A stretch of 64,000 bases of DNA from Exiguobacterium sp. Helios (lineage in GTDB: Bacteria; Bacillota; Bacilli; Exiguobacteriales; Exiguobacteriaceae), in NCBI RefSeq assembly GCF_014524545.1, contig NZ_CP053557.1, positions 2,505,501 through 2,569,500 on the forward strand, read 5' to 3'. The notes under the pieces were generated by a model, which searched no databases, was not told the origin of the DNA, and saw nothing but the letters and a program-made list of their open reading frames with translations. The position numbers and the translations under genes are program-made. Below are positions 51,543-61,560 of the stretch, in pieces. Position 1 is the first letter of the stretch; each line of letters begins with the position of its first letter.

Positions 51543-53054
51543 TTATGCTTGTTTTGCTTTTGGTCGTTCGCCTTGTCCTTCTTTTAACGTCGGACGTTCA
51601 TTCCCCATCAGGAACACAAAGATGACACCGAGTACTGCTGGAATCAAAGCCCACAGGTAGACGGATGAAATCGATTCGGCAAGTGATGACTTGATGGCAT
51701 TCGCTACTTCCGGCGGCATCTTCGCAAGGGCCGAAGCCGTCGGGAATTGTCCGCCATCCGGTGCATTGCCATTTGGCAACTGTTCACTGATCGTCGATGA
51801 GAATGTCCGCGACTGGACAATACCAAGAACTGTTACCCCGAGCGTCATTCCGATGGTCCGGAACGTCGATCCCATCGATGTGGCAGCACCGCGCCGTTGC
51901 ATCTCAATTCCGTTGATACTCGCCAGGTTGAGTAACGAGAAACTGAATCCGACACCAAACCCTAAAATGATCATATAGATCGTGATGGCTGTTCTTGATG
52001 TTTCAAGCGACATCGTACTCAAGAGATAAACGCCTAATAAGAAGAAAACAGCTGAAACGAGCATGACATTCCGGAATCCGTATTTATTCGGTAGACGTCC
52101 ACCGAGTTGGGCCGAAACGACGGATGCAATCAACATCGGCATCAAGATCAGACCCGAATTGGTCGCGCTACCACCAAACACACCTTGGACAAAAATCGGA
52201 ATAAAGACACTGGCGGAGATAAAGACAAAGCCATAGAAGAAGGCTACGCCTTGTGTCGCCGCAAACAATTGCCGTCTAAATAAGCTGAACGTGATGACCG
52301 GATCAGCTGCCCGGCGTTCGATGAAGCCAAAGACGATGAAGGCAACAAGTGCTGCTCCAAACAAACCGAGGATTTGCGGTGAGTTCCACGCATAATCTTT
52401 TCCGCCCATTTCAAGTGCCAGCAGGAATAGGACAAGTCCGGCAACCAACGTCACCGCTCCGGCATAATCGATTTTTTGTGTCCGGTGAACCGGTGACTCC
52501 TTGTAAAACAGTGAAACGAGTGTTAACGCCAAAATCCCTAATGGAATATTGATATAGAAGACCCAGCGCCAATTGATGGCATCCGTTAAGACGGCACCAA
52601 GTAACGGACCAAAGATACTTGAAATTCCGAAGACGGCCCCAAACAATCCGCTGACTTTCCCCCGTTTTTCCGGTGGAAAAATATCAAAAATAATCGTAAA
52701 GGCGATTGGCATTAAAGCACCGCCGCCAAGACCTTGAACGGCACGATATACGGATAGTTCCACGATCGAGTCGGCCATTCCGCAAAGAATACTTCCTGCG
52801 ATAAACAGTAACATTCCAAATAAGAAGAATCGTTTCCGACCATACATGTCACTCAATTTACCAAAAATCGGCATCCCGGCCACAGTCGCAATCATGTAGG
52901 CCGATGTGACCCATGCATATTGATCAAAGCCGTTTAATTCACTGACGATTGTCGGCATTGCTGTTGCAACGATGGTATTATCCATTGCCGCTACCAAAAT
53001 CCCGATCAATAACCCTAACACGACATAGCGTGTTTTTGTCGAAGTCGTAGCCAT
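51543..53054 (-). CDS. DHA2-family MFS drug exporter (EmrB/QacA-like)
   Basis: The 503-residue protein has about 14 helices. The DHA2 marks are VAAMDNTIVATAMPTIVSEL (about 20-39), GKLSDMYGRKRFFLFG (about 61-76), YRAVQGLGGGALMPIAF (about 99-115) and GLFGAVFGISSIFGPLLGA. It likely exports toxic compounds by proton antiport. Substrate unknown. GAGGTG 5 bases before ATG 53054 supports the start. A small inverted repeat (AGCTA / TAGCT at 53083-53102) lies just upstream and might be an operator. Confidence 0.92.
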   Translation of the reverse strand: MATTSTKTRYVVLGLLIGILVAAMDNTIVATAMPTIVSELNGFDQYAWVTSAYMIATVAGMPIFGKLSDMYGRKRFFLFGMLLFIAGSILCGMADSIVELSVYRAVQGLGGGALMPIAFTIIFDIFPPEKRGKVSGLFGAVFGISSIFGPLLGAVLTDAINWRWVFYINIPLGILALTLVSLFYKESPVHRTQKIDYAGAVTLVAGLVLFLLALEMGGKDYAWNSPQILGLFGAALVAFIVFGFIERRAADPVITFSLFRRQLFAATQGVAFFYGFVFISASVFIPIFVQGVFGGSATNSGLILMPMLIASVVSAQLGGRLPNKYGFRNVMLVSAVFFLLGVYLLSTMSLETSRTAITIYMIILGFGVGFSFSLLNLASINGIEMQRRGAATSMGSTFRTIGMTLGVTVLGIVQSRTFSSTISEQLPNGNAPDGGQFPTASALAKMPPEVANAIKSSLAESISSVYLWALIPAVLGVIFVFLMGNERPTLKEGQGERPKAKQA

Positions 53055-53162
53055 CGACTCACCTCTTTCTTTTCAAAAAAATAGCTAATCTTCATAATAG
53101 CTTATTCATTGTATCATCGTATGTGCAAAATCTCACTGTTAAATGTTCGCTGCATATAAAAA

Positions 53163-53190
53163 AACACGATTCCAAAAACGGAATCGTGTT
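53163..53190 (-). terminator. Terminator of the IICBA permease gene
   Basis: AACACGATTCC / GGAATCGTGTT around a 6-base loop is followed by a T-run on the minus strand. Confidence 0.92.
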
Positions 53191-53204
53191 CATCGTACCG
53201 CTCA

Positions 53205-55298
53205 TTATTTAATGTCATACGAAATCTTTTCACCGGCTTCGACTGTTTTTCCAACATCGACCGAGACTTTCCGGTCGCCGCTGTTCGTGACGATGATTGG
53301 CGTGAGTAACGATGGAACAAGTGGCCGGATTTGTTCTAGATCAACATTTAATAATGGTGATCCCGGTTCGACCCGATCCCCGGCTTTCGCGAGTGCTTCG
53401 AATCCTTTTCCTTCAAGCGAGACGGTATCGATTCCGATATGAATTAAAATTTCGTCTCCATTATCAGCAAGGATGCCAATCGCGTGTTTCGTCGGGAAGA
53501 ACGTCGTGATTTCACCGGATACAGGAGAAACGACATATCCTTCTGTCGGCTCAATCGCATAACCGTCACCCATCATCCGTCCAGAGAAAACCTGATCCGG
53601 TACGTCATCAAGTGAACGAATCACACCGCTCAGTGGCGAAACATATCCTTCAACCGGTACATATGCTCCATCTTTACCGGCTAAGTCAGAGCGGTCATCC
53701 GTCCGCGCTTCCGCTCCTGTTGGCACTTGTGGAATCGGATCAGCTTCCGGCTTAGCCGGCGGTTGATAGTTCGGGTCGTTCATAATTTCTGCCATTTCGG
53801 TCTTGATGCCATCCGACTTCGGACCAAAGATTGCCTGGACGTTATCCCCTACTTCGAGGACACCGGCAGCACCGAGTTGTTTCAAGCGCTCTTTGTTGAC
53901 CCCAGATTTATCATTGACGGTAATCCGGAGTCGTGTGATACAAGCATCCAAGTGTTTGATATTCGCGGGTCCACCAAACGCTTGAAGAATTTCATACGGC
54001 AATTCACCGGCTGTCGCACCGGCTGTTGCTGCACCTTCCTGAATCGCTTCGCGTCCAGGAATCTTCAAATCAAATTTCTTGATGACGAAACGGAAACCAA
54101 AGTAATAAATGACCGCGAAGACGAGACCTACCGGAATGACGAGCCACCAGGAAGTCCGGTTTGGTAAAATACCGAACAACGTATAGTCAATCAATCCTCC
54201 GGAGAAGGTCATCCCGATTTTGACATTCAGGATGTCCATGATCATAAAGGATAATCCGGCAAAAACAGCATGGACTGCAAACAATAACGGTGCAACGAAT
54301 ACGAACGAAAACTCAACAGGTTCAGTGATCCCTGTCAGGAAAGAAGTCAGGGCAGCCGAGAAATATAACCCTTCAACTGCTTTTCGGCGATCTTTCGCAA
54401 CCGTATGATACATCGCAAGACAGGCAGCAGGAAGTCCAAACATCATGAACGGATATTTTCCCGTCATATACGTTCCGGCTGTAAATGGAACACCATCTTT
54501 TAACTGGGCGAAGAAGATCCGCTGATCCCCGTTGACGAGATTACCGGCTTTATCGGTGTATTCACCGAACTGGAACCAGAAACTTGAATACCAAATATGG
54601 TGGAGACCAAACGGAATGAGGGAACGTTCGACTAATCCAAAAATGAAGGCAGATAACGTTTCGTTTGATTCGATGATGGTTTTCGAGAACGTGTTGATTC
54701 CTGTCCCGATTGGTGGCCAAATATAAGACAGTGCAAAACCAGCGACTAAACTGAATAGCGCTGTAGCAATTGGTACAAATCGTTTACCGGCAAAGAATCC
54801 AAGGAAATCCGGAAGTTTAATCTTAAAGAATTTATTATAGCTGTACGCCGCAATCAATCCGGCGATGATCCCTCCGAATACCCCCATTTGCAGGGTCGGT
54901 ATCCCTAACACGGTGGCATACGATAAATCACTCGACTTTTGTGCTTCTGTAATCTTTTCAGGTGTAATCTGTAAAAATGAGCTGATAACTTTGTTCATGA
55001 TCAAAAATCCGACAATCGCAGCTAACCCGGCGACCCCTTCACCATTCGCAAGGCCAATCGCAACCCCGACGGCAAACAGTAATCCTAAATTGGCAAAGAT
55101 GATGTCCCCTGCATCTTGCATGACCCGCCAAATGACCACTAGTGCATCATTTTCGAGAAACGGAAGATACTGCGTCAGGTTCGGGTTTTGAAACGCCGTA
55201 CCAAACGCCAGGAGCAGCCCCGCTGCCGGTAGGATTGCGACCGGTAACATCAGCGCTTTACCGATCCGTTGCAATACACCGAACACGTTTTTCCACAT
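53205..55298 (-). CDS. ptsG: PTS glucose permease with fused IICBA domains
   Basis: The 697-residue protein carries three PTS domains. IIC (about 1-400) includes [39 protein letters not shown] and [16 protein letters not shown] (about 430-505) has the phospho-Cys in [17 protein letters not shown] (about 545-697) has the active His in [15 protein letters not shown]. It imports and phosphorylates a glucose-type sugar. ATG 55298 is about 9 bases from AGGAGG. It lies downstream of a second, shorter permease gene with its own terminator. Confidence 0.93.
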   Translation of the reverse strand: MWKNVFGVLQRIGKALMLPVAILPAAGLLLAFGTAFQNPNLTQYLPFLENDALVVIWRVMQDAGDIIFANLGLLFAVGVAIGLANGEGVAGLAAIVGFLIMNKVISSFLQITPEKITEAQKSSDLSYATVLGIPTLQMGVFGGIIAGLIAAYSYNKFFKIKLPDFLGFFAGKRFVPIATALFSLVAGFALSYIWPPIGTGINTFSKTIIESNETLSAFIFGLVERSLIPFGLHHIWYSSFWFQFGEYTDKAGNLVNGDQRIFFAQLKDGVPFTAGTYMTGKYPFMMFGLPAACLAMYHTVAKDRRKAVEGLYFSAALTSFLTGITEPVEFSFVFVAPLLFAVHAVFAGLSFMIMDILNVKIGMTFSGGLIDYTLFGILPNRTSWWLVIPVGLVFAVIYYFGFRFVIKKFDLKIPGREAIQEGAATAGATAGELPYEILQAFGGPANIKHLDACITRLRITVNDKSGVNKERLKQLGAAGVLEVGDNVQAIFGPKSDGIKTEMAEIMNDPNYQPPAKPEADPIPQVPTGAEARTDDRSDLAGKDGAYVPVEGYVSPLSGVIRSLDDVPDQVFSGRMMGDGYAIEPTEGYVVSPVSGEITTFFPTKHAIGILADNGDEILIHIGIDTVSLEGKGFEALAKAGDRVEPGSPLLNVDLEQIRPLVPSLLTPIIVTNSGDRKVSVDVGKTVEAGEKISYDIK

Positions 55299-55342
55299 CA
55301 GTGATTTCCCTCCTTTTTTTGACCAAACTACTTACTTCATAC

Positions 55343-55393
55343 CCTTAATGTTTCTTCCACAAAACTATTTCCTTCATGTTTCTTTCCACAAAA
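55343..55393. repeat. Direct repeat upstream of the IICBA gene
   Basis: CCTTAATGTTTCTTCCACAA (55343-55362) recurs as CCTTCATGTTTCTTTCCACA (55371-55390) with a period of 28 bases. The pair sits between the terminator of the IICB gene and the IICBA ribosome site, where a promoter or operator is expected. Confidence 0.5.
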
Positions 55394-55425
55394 AAAGAGC
55401 CTTCCCAAATCGGGAAAGCTCTTTT
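55393..55425 (-). terminator. Terminator of the IICB permease gene
   Basis: AAAGAGCTTTCCC pairs with GGGAAGGCTCTTT (one mismatch) around a short loop, with a T-run on the minus strand. It separates the two permease genes. Confidence 0.88.
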
Positions 55426-55430
55426 ACTCA

Positions 55431-56954
55431 TTAGACTGATTTTTCTTGTTTACGTGATGCGATGACAGCTTGAATTTCAGATTTAATGTTATCTGATTTC
55501 GGTCCGTAGATCGCTTGAACGTTGTTACCAACTTCAAGAACTCCTGCAGCACCTAATTTTTTCAATTCATTTTTGTCAACTTTTGATTTATCAAGGACTT
55601 CAACACGAAGACGTGTGATACATGCGTCCAGGTGTTTAATGTTTGATTCAGAACCAAGTGCATCAAGAATACCTGCTGCGAGTTCAGAACCTTGTGCCAT
55701 TGATGTCTCTTGAACTTCGTCTTCACGACCCGGTGTTTTCAAGTTGAACTTGCGGATTGCGAAACGGAATCCGACGTAGTAAACAACTGCAAGAACAAGA
55801 CCGACGACGATGACGAGCCACCACTGCGTGCGTCCTGGAAGGACACCGAAGAGAAGGAAGTCAATCAATCCACCTGAGAATGTCATACCGATTTTAACGT
55901 TCAAGAGTTGCATTGTCATGAACGAAAGACCTGCGAAGACTGCGTGAACTGCGAACAAGATTGGAGCAACGAATAAGAATGCGAATTCGATTGGCTCTGT
56001 GATACCTGTCAAGAATGCTGTAAGTGCTGCTGATCCAAGAAGACCACCAACGATTGCGCGACGCTCTGGGCGTGCTTCATGGTACATAGCAAGTGCTGCT
56101 GCCGGAAGACCGAACATCATGAACGGGAATTTACCAGTCATGAATGTACCAGCTGTCAAGGCAACGTTATCTTTTAACTGAGCGAAGAAGATCGCTTGGT
56201 CACCGTGAACAACTGTACCGGCTTTGTTCGTGTATGAACCGAACTCGAACCAGAATGGTGCGTAGAAGATGTGGTGAAGACCAAATGGAATCAATGAACG
56301 TTCAATGAGACCAAAGACGAATGCTGCAAGTGTTGGGTTTTTCTCCATCATGAAGTGGGAGAATGTGTTCAACCCGTCTTGAGCGAACGGCCAAACGAAA
56401 ACAAGTACAAGACCTGCAAATAATGAAACAACTGCTGTAACGATTGGAACAAAACGTTTTCCTGCGAAGAATCCGAGGAATTGCGGCAATTCGAGATTAT
56501 GATACTTCCCGTATGCCCAGGCTGCGATTAAACCGATGATGATACCACCGAAAACACCTGTTTGAAGTGTCGGGATACCGAGTACGTTTGCGTATCCTTG
56601 TCCGTTAGCAACCATTTCTGGTGTAACGCCGAGCCAAACGCTCATTGTTTTGTTCATGATCAGGAATCCGACGATGGCAGCAAGTCCGGCAGCGCCGTCT
56701 CCTGCTAATCCGATCGCGACACCGACCGCGAATAAGAGTGCTAAGTTACCGAAGATGATATCCCCGGCTGCTTCCATCAATTTTGCAACCTTGATGATTG
56801 CATCATTTTTTAAGAACTCGAGTTTTGACGTCAAGTTCGGATTTTGCATCGCGTTACCGAATCCAAGTAAGATCCCGGCAGCAGGCAAAATCGCAACAGG
56901 AAGCATCAACGCTTTACCGACACGTTGAAGAACAGCAAAAATCTGTTTGAACAT
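55431..56954 (-). CDS. PTS glucose-type permease IICB (no IIA domain)
   Basis: The 507-residue protein closely resembles the first two domains of the neighbouring IICBA protein. The IIC part (about 1-400) has [20 protein letters not shown] and [14 protein letters not shown]. The IIB part (about 425-505) has the phospho-Cys in [16 protein letters not shown]. The IIA domain is missing, so phosphate must come from a separate IIA, perhaps that of the IICBA neighbour (inference). GGAGGAA about 6 bases before ATG 56954 fixes the start. A GlcT-type antitermination leader precedes it. Confidence 0.9.
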   Translation of the reverse strand: MFKQIFAVLQRVGKALMLPVAILPAAGILLGFGNAMQNPNLTSKLEFLKNDAIIKVAKLMEAAGDIIFGNLALLFAVGVAIGLAGDGAAGLAAIVGFLIMNKTMSVWLGVTPEMVANGQGYANVLGIPTLQTGVFGGIIIGLIAAWAYGKYHNLELPQFLGFFAGKRFVPIVTAVVSLFAGLVLVFVWPFAQDGLNTFSHFMMEKNPTLAAFVFGLIERSLIPFGLHHIFYAPFWFEFGSYTNKAGTVVHGDQAIFFAQLKDNVALTAGTFMTGKFPFMMFGLPAAALAMYHEARPERRAIVGGLLGSAALTAFLTGITEPIEFAFLFVAPILFAVHAVFAGLSFMTMQLLNVKIGMTFSGGLIDFLLFGVLPGRTQWWLVIVVGLVLAVVYYVGFRFAIRKFNLKTPGREDEVQETSMAQGSELAAGILDALGSESNIKHLDACITRLRVEVLDKSKVDKNELKKLGAAGVLEVGNNVQAIYGPKSDNIKSEIQAVIASRKQEKSV

Positions 56955-57014
56955 GTGTGTTTCCTCCTTTTGATGTACGAGCTAAGAATAAGGAATAATA
57001 CCAATGACAGGTCG

Positions 57015-57164
57015 AAAAAAGTCAGACATCTGACCGATTTTTACAGAAAAAAATCAGGCACAAGCGGATTGTAGACAAAATACACTTATCCCGTAAAAAT
57101 AGAAACGGAAATAAATCATCTTGCCCGACATCCCACTCATGCCTGATCGTATCAGTAACACGTA
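57015..57164 (-). promoter_or_regulatory. RAT antiterminator and overlapping terminators in the PTS leader
   Basis: On the minus strand CGTGTTACTGATACGATCAG and the following GCATGAGTG (57161-57133) look like the RAT site bound by GlcT. The 3' half of RAT (ATCAGGCATGAGTG) can instead pair with CGCTTGTGCCTGAT (57066-57053), followed by a T-run: a long terminator excluded by RAT folding. A second hairpin, GTCAGA / TCTGAC plus six T bases, lies at 57034-57015. Confidence 0.8.
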
Positions 57165-57174
57165 GTCCGTGCGG

Positions 57175-58032
57175 TCATTTACCTAAATCGTACTGCACTA
57201 AGCGTTGCAGATGCATCGTAAGATACGTCGCTTCGCCGCGCGGTACCGCTTTCTTCAACTGACGTTCCATGATGGACATCAGCTCCCAAGCAGTATCATA
57301 GCACAGCGGATATTCTTCGCGCAATAGCTTTTCTACTTTTTCTGGCGCCTCTAGGTACTCCCCATTGGAAACCCTTTCAATCGCCGATCGTAAGTGCCGG
57401 ATTAAACGCTTGTAATCCAGTGATTTCCGGTCGATTTTAATCTGTAACCGTTGTTCGATATGACTCGCAATTAATCCAACCAATTGATGGTGCCGGTTGA
57501 CTTCGAGTACATCTTTGAAGTTCGTCGCCGAATGAATATGAAGGGCAATAAATCCGGTTTCAGCCGGCGGTAAATAAAAATTCATCTCGGCGCTGATGAA
57601 TTCAACGATTTCTTCAGCTAAAGCATACTCTTCCGGATACAAGGCTTCGGTTTCAGCAAGAAACGGATTCGTCACTTCCATCCCTTGTTCAAGTCGCTTG
57701 AATGTAAACGTCAAGTGATCCGTCAAACCGATGTGAATATGTTCATCCACCCGTTTTCCGAATCGCGTTTCAATCATTGAAACGATTTCATTCATCAAGG
57801 CGATGAAGTTTTCATCCAAATGTCCGACAAGTGCTTTGTACTGCGCCTGTTCGTCTTTATCCTTTAACGTATACACTTTTTCTAATTTATCAAGATCCGT
57901 TAGTTGATCGCCTGGCTTCCGACCGAAGCCAATCCCTTTTGCGAGGATAATGACTTCCTGGTTGGCACCAGTCGAACAAATGACGACATTATTATTCAAG
58001 ACTTTGATAACGTGGTACATTTGTTTATCCAT
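57175..58032 (-). CDS. glcT: BglG-type antiterminator GlcT
   Basis: The 285-residue RNA-binding regulator has three parts: the CAT RNA-binding domain (about 1-60: VIKVLNNNVVICSTG, GKGIGFGRKPGD) and two PRD domains with phosphorylatable His residues. PRD1 has HIHIGLTDHLTFTFKR (about 98-113) and FIALHIHSATNF. PRD2 has LIRHLRSAIERV and TYLTMHLQRLV. Unphosphorylated by the PTS when sugar is present, it should bind RAT in the next gene's leader and allow readthrough. The ATG 58032 start is clear, 1 PRD-type regulator for both permeases. Confidence 0.93.
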   Translation of the reverse strand: MDKQMYHVIKVLNNNVVICSTGANQEVIILAKGIGFGRKPGDQLTDLDKLEKVYTLKDKDEQAQYKALVGHLDENFIALMNEIVSMIETRFGKRVDEHIHIGLTDHLTFTFKRLEQGMEVTNPFLAETEALYPEEYALAEEIVEFISAEMNFYLPPAETGFIALHIHSATNFKDVLEVNRHHQLVGLIASHIEQRLQIKIDRKSLDYKRLIRHLRSAIERVSNGEYLEAPEKVEKLLREEYPLCYDTAWELMSIMERQLKKAVPRGEATYLTMHLQRLVQYDLGK

Positions 58033-58110
58033 TCGCTCTCAACCCTATCTGCTCTTACACATTTTTTAAAAGACACTGTTTTCATTATAACGTGTTTTCA
58101 CATACTAAAA

Positions 58111-58134
58111 AAGCCTACTCACTCAAGTAGACTT
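58111..58134 (-). terminator. Terminator of yuiB
   Basis: AAGTCTACTT / GAGTAGGCTT with a short loop follows the yuiB stop, with TTTTTT beyond it on the minus strand. Confidence 0.8.
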
Positions 58135-58451
58135 TAAAACATTTGGTAACCGCTCTTACGCAGGAAGCGAATCGACATCCCGGCGATGATGATTCCGGCA
58201 AGACCGGCTACGAACATCGTGATGTCTGCCGTCTGCAGACCCATGATACGTTCCCCAAGTTTCGGAATCGCTTCACGCGCACTCGTGAAATAATCCAGTG
58301 TCGACTGGTTATCAATCATCATGATGATGATGATCGGATACAGGACAAGCATGATCCACGTACTGCGTAATAACATGTTTAAGATAAAACCGATACTAAA
58401 GAACATGACGAGATAAAGAACGCTCCCGATCACGGCTTGAATGATATGCAT
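58134..58451 (-). CDS. yuiB: YuiB-like membrane protein
   Basis: The 105-residue protein has three hydrophobic helices: VIGSVLYLVMFFSIGFILNM, WIMLVLYPIIIIMMI and MFVAGLAGIIIAGMSI. A loop, SAREAIPKLGERIMGLQTADI, lies between the second and third. The position downstream of yumB matches B. subtilis yuiB (yuiA seems absent here). Function unknown. GGGGGA about 6 bases before ATG 58451 sets the start. A terminator separates it from yumB. Confidence 0.85.
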   Translation of the reverse strand: MHIIQAVIGSVLYLVMFFSIGFILNMLLRSTWIMLVLYPIIIIMMIDNQSTLDYFTSAREAIPKLGERIMGLQTADITMFVAGLAGIIIAGMSIRFLRKSGYQMF

Positions 58452-58493
58452 AATGTTCCCCCTTTAAATCTCTTTTAGTATAACCGACAAAAA

Positions 58494-58521
58494 AGGCAAA
58501 TGCACGAGTGTACATTTGCCT
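58494..58521 (-). terminator. Terminator of yumB
   Basis: AGGCAAATG / CATTTGCCT with a 10-base loop is followed by TTTTTT on the minus strand. Confidence 0.88.
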
Positions 58522-58532
58522 AAAACGTGAAC

Positions 58533-59744
58533 TTAGAATTTACCTTTTTTGATGGCAAGACCAATCTTTTTAAGCTCAAGGAAATGTTTGTTGTCGATGA
58601 CTTTTTTCATGAATGATGCATTGCGGCCGTAAATCTTCTTACCGAAGACCATTCCGATTCCATCTTTATGACCAAGTGAAGCGACAGTTCCTTTGTTTTC
58701 ATATGTGAATGTCGATGTTTGACGTCCACCGATGAGTGCTGCAATGTTTTCAGCCACTTTGTGTGCCTGTTGTGTCGCGATTTGTGCTGTCGGCGGGTAC
58801 GGACGGTTTGAAGCCGGATCCATAACAGCTGAACAGTCACCAATCATGAAGACATTTTCATGTCCAGGAACACGGAGATCTTCTGCAACGACTACACGGT
58901 TACGCATCGCTTCGAAACCAGATGCTGCAACAACAGGGTTTCCGCTGACGCCACCTGTCCAGATGATTGTGTTCGCTTCGATTGTTTCTGTCGTATCACC
59001 TTGAAGTGGTCCGAATGTCACGCTACCCGGTCCACATTCCTTGATGCCGTTACCGAGTTTAAACTCGATGCCTTGGCGCTCAAGCCATTTGTGTGCGTAG
59101 TTAACGAGATCGGCATCAAATCCAGGAAGGACTGTTGGAGCCGCTTCGATATTGACGACACGAACAAGTTCGCGTGGGATGTCATACTGTTTGCACAGTT
59201 CAGGGATCCGGTTGACGAGCTCACCCATGAACTCGATTCCTGTAAACCCGGCACCACCGACGACGATCGTCAAGAGTGAACGGTTTGTTGAACCCGTCGT
59301 TTTGTACTCTGCGAATGAGTAGTCGATGTGTTCTTTGATTTTCCGGACACTGTTCAATGAACTGATTGTTAGAGCATTCTCTTTCAACCCTTTGATGCCG
59401 AATGTTTCAGGAACTCCACCGAGTGCCACGACGACATAATCGTAAGGGACTGTCCCGCCATCCACAAGCTTCACTGTATTGTTTGCTGTATCGACTTTTT
59501 CGACGATTCCTTTAACAAGCTTAACGCGTGAAGGATTGATGACATCATTGATATAGATACGTGCTTGTTCAGCAGACATCGTACCTGCTGCTGGTTCGTG
59601 TAACCACGTTGTTTGATAATGATAATCGTGTTTGTTGATTAATGTAATGTTCGCTTGGTCGACGCCAAGTTTTTTCTGAAGGTTGACTGCTGTGATCAAT
59701 CCACCGTAGCCGGCTCCGAGAATAACAATATTTGGTGTGTTCAT
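58533..59744 (-). CDS. yumB: Type II NADH dehydrogenase-like flavoprotein, YumB
   Basis: The 403-residue FAD enzyme passes electrons from NADH to quinone at the membrane surface. Motifs: N-terminal VILGAGYGGLITAVNL (about 5-20) for FAD, VVGGAGFTGIEFMGEL (about 160-175) for NADH, and VFMIGDCSAVMDPASNRPYP (about 296-315). A C-terminal stretch, KKVIDNKHFLELKKIGLAIKKGKF, likely touches the membrane. The ATG 59744 start is clear. Upstream lies a Rex-box-like site. It diverges from yumC, as in B. subtilis. Confidence 0.92.
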   Translation of the reverse strand: MNTPNIVILGAGYGGLITAVNLQKKLGVDQANITLINKHDYHYQTTWLHEPAAGTMSAEQARIYINDVINPSRVKLVKGIVEKVDTANNTVKLVDGGTVPYDYVVVALGGVPETFGIKGLKENALTISSLNSVRKIKEHIDYSFAEYKTTGSTNRSLLTIVVGGAGFTGIEFMGELVNRIPELCKQYDIPRELVRVVNIEAAPTVLPGFDADLVNYAHKWLERQGIEFKLGNGIKECGPGSVTFGPLQGDTTETIEANTIIWTGGVSGNPVVAASGFEAMRNRVVVAEDLRVPGHENVFMIGDCSAVMDPASNRPYPPTAQIATQQAHKVAENIAALIGGRQTSTFTYENKGTVASLGHKDGIGMVFGKKIYGRNASFMKKVIDNKHFLELKKIGLAIKKGKF

Positions 59745-59775
59745 GTTCTAATACCCCTTACGCATAATAGTTTTG

Positions 59776-59793
59776 TTGTGATTTTCTTCACAT
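59776..59793 (-). promoter_or_regulatory. Rex-box-like operator of yumB
   Basis: ATGTGAAGAAAATCACAA on the minus strand is an inverted repeat TGTGA-n6-TCACA and matches the Rex consensus TTGTGAAWWWWTTCACAA at 15 of 18 positions. It lies just upstream of a TATTAT -10-like box (59769-59764), where a repressor would block transcription at high NADH. Confidence 0.55.
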
Positions 59794-59925
59794 TCAATTG
59801 CAGATAAATGCTCAAAAACTTTGTTCAAATAATGTTCACACGTCTATACGTTTATTGAACCATTTTCTATCATAGATTGCAAAGGGAAATTATGCAAACC
59901 CAAAAAAATGTGAGATGTCCCGTAC

Positions 59926-59956
59926 TTGCAACATGGAACCCCTCTTCCTATATAAT
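59926..59956 (+). promoter_or_regulatory. SigA-type promoter of yumC
   Basis: A -35 TTGCAA is followed after 17 bases by TATATA, or after 19 by TATAAT (59951-59956). The site is 30 bases upstream of the yumC ATG. Confidence 0.6.
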
Positions 59957-59985
59957 AGAGGTATCCAACTTTAGGAGGGACTCAG

Positions 59986-60981
59986 ATGCACCAACCATAT
60001 GATGTAACGATTATCGGCGGCGGTCCGGTCGGACTGTTCACCGCGTTTTACTCAGGCATGCGTCAAATGAAGACGAAAGTCATCGAAAGTCTGCCGCAAC
60101 TCGGCGGACAACTTGCGACGCTCTATCCTGAAAAATATATATACGATATTGCCGGCTTCCCGAAAGTCAAAGCTCAGGACTTAGTCGACCGCCTGCTTGA
60201 ACAAGCAAATGAATTCGATCCGACTTACGTTCTCGGCGAAACCGTCCTTGCTTATGAACGACTTGATGACGGACTGATCCGTCTCGTCACGAACAAAGGT
60301 GAACACTATACGAGAACCGTCATTCTGACAGCCGGAAACGGTTCGTTTGCTGCCCGCCCGCTCGGTGTCGCCGATGCCGAACGGTTCGAAGAAAGCAACT
60401 TACACTATTTCGTCAACGAGATGGACCGCTTTAAGGACCGTCAAGTCGTCTTGCTCGGCGGCGGCGATTCTGCCGTCGACTGGTCACTGATGCTTGAGCC
60501 GATTGCAAAATCAGTTACCCTCGTCCACCGACGTGATAAGTTCCGTGCCCATGAACATACGGTCGAATTGTTGCATAACTCGTCCGTCAATGTCATGACA
60601 CCGTATACACTCGAATCGGTTACCGGTGAAGACAGCATCGAAACGTTGACATTCAAACACGCCGAGACGGATGAAGTCATCGTCGTCGGTGCCGATGATG
60701 TCGTCTGCAACTTCGGTTTCGTCTCATCACTCGGTCCGCTCAAGGAGTGGGAAGTCGAATTCGAACGGAACTCGATCCGTGTCAACTCGAAGATGGAAAC
60801 AGCGATTCCCGGTGTTTTCGCCTGCGGCGATATCGCGACCTATGACGGTCGTGTCAAATTGATCGCGACCGGTTTCGGTGAAGCGCCGATTGCCGTCAAC
60901 CAAGCGAAGTTGCTTGTCGATCCATCGGCACGTCATCCGCAGCACTCGACAAGTCTGTTTGAAAAAGTTAAAAATCATTAA
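59986..60981 (+). CDS. yumC: Ferredoxin/flavodoxin-NADP reductase, thioredoxin reductase-like (YumC)
   Basis: The 331-residue flavoprotein has TrxR-like FAD and NADPH domains but lacks the CxxC disulfide, the mark of this FNR type. Motifs: [20 protein letters not shown] (about 7-26), [20 protein letters not shown] (about 37-56), [17 protein letters not shown] (about 151-167) and [13 protein letters not shown] (about 277-289). It reduces ferredoxin or flavodoxin with NADPH, so it could feed the RNR-linked flavodoxin (inference). AGGAGG 8 bases before ATG 59986 sets the start. Confidence 0.95.
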   Translation: MHQPYDVTIIGGGPVGLFTAFYSGMRQMKTKVIESLPQLGGQLATLYPEKYIYDIAGFPKVKAQDLVDRLLEQANEFDPTYVLGETVLAYERLDDGLIRLVTNKGEHYTRTVILTAGNGSFAARPLGVADAERFEESNLHYFVNEMDRFKDRQVVLLGGGDSAVDWSLMLEPIAKSVTLVHRRDKFRAHEHTVELLHNSSVNVMTPYTLESVTGEDSIETLTFKHAETDEVIVVGADDVVCNFGFVSSLGPLKEWEVEFERNSIRVNSKMETAIPGVFACGDIATYDGRVKLIATGFGEAPIAVNQAKLLVDPSARHPQHSTSLFEKVKNH

Positions 60982-60993
60982 GGTATAACCAAC

Positions 60994-61033
60994 AACAGCG
61001 CCACCTCGATTTCAGGATCGAAGGGACGCTGTT
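60994..61033 (+). terminator. Terminator of yumC
   Basis: AACAGCG / CGCTGTT with an inner CTCGAT / ATCGAA-type stem is followed by a run of T bases. Confidence 0.8.
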
Positions 61034-61042
61034 TTTTTTGAC

Positions 61043-61549
61043 TCAACTGTCGGATGATGATTCAAATAGAATCCGATACGTATACTCGACCAGTTGTTTC
61101 CCGCCCCGCGCGATTGATTGTTCGGAAACGAGTCGTCCGCCGAAACGTTCGTAAAAGTGACGGGACGGGTTATCTGCCAGCACACTTACAATACAGGACG
61201 GGAAGCCTTTCCGTCCGAGATCTTCCAACACGTGATCAAACAACCGTTTACCGGTTCCTTGCCCCTGATGGCTTTTCAAAAGATAGAGCGCGTACAGTTC
61301 TCCTTCCGTCGCATCATTTTCCCTGTTTGGTCCACCGTTCGCAAAACCGACGATTTCGTTTGTCTGATCAAGCGCGACGAAAACCGGACCTTCGGCAAGG
61401 CTTTTCCGCCAACCCGGTTCCCGCTTCTCCTGTGACAATTGATCAAAATACGCATCCGGAATGATTTTCCGGTACGTTTCCTGCCAAGATTTAATCTGAA
61501 TCCGCGCAATCGCGCCAGCATCTTCCATAACGGCACGCCGGATCGTCAC
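61043..61549 (-). CDS. GNAT-family N-acetyltransferase
   Basis: The 168-residue protein begins TIRRAVMEDAGAIARIQIKSW, a classic GNAT start. The acetyl-CoA loop is LYLLKSHQGQGTGKRLFDHV (about 88-107), with the QxxGxG motif. The C-terminal part ends FYERFGGRLV. Substrate unknown. The GTG start at 61549 is chosen because the N-terminal motif begins there and AAGGA is upstream; an ATG 7 codons in would lose the motif. It follows a second GNAT gene by 11 bases. Confidence 0.88.
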   Translation of the reverse strand: MTIRRAVMEDAGAIARIQIKSWQETYRKIIPDAYFDQLSQEKREPGWRKSLAEGPVFVALDQTNEIVGFANGGPNRENDATEGELYALYLLKSHQGQGTGKRLFDHVLEDLGRKGFPSCIVSVLADNPSRHFYERFGGRLVSEQSIARGGKQLVEYTYRILFESSSDS

Positions 61550-61560
61550 AGGTCCTTATT

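Noticed and set aside
53083-53102. Operator (AGCTA / TAGCT) upstream of the DHA2 exporter
   Set aside because: The arms are only 5 bases long and no regulator gene is adjacent. It is mentioned in the gene entry but not called as a feature.
59821-59840. Second Rex-like site (TTGTTCAAATAATGTTCACA)
   Set aside because: The halves are a direct repeat of TGTTCA rather than the required inverted repeat.
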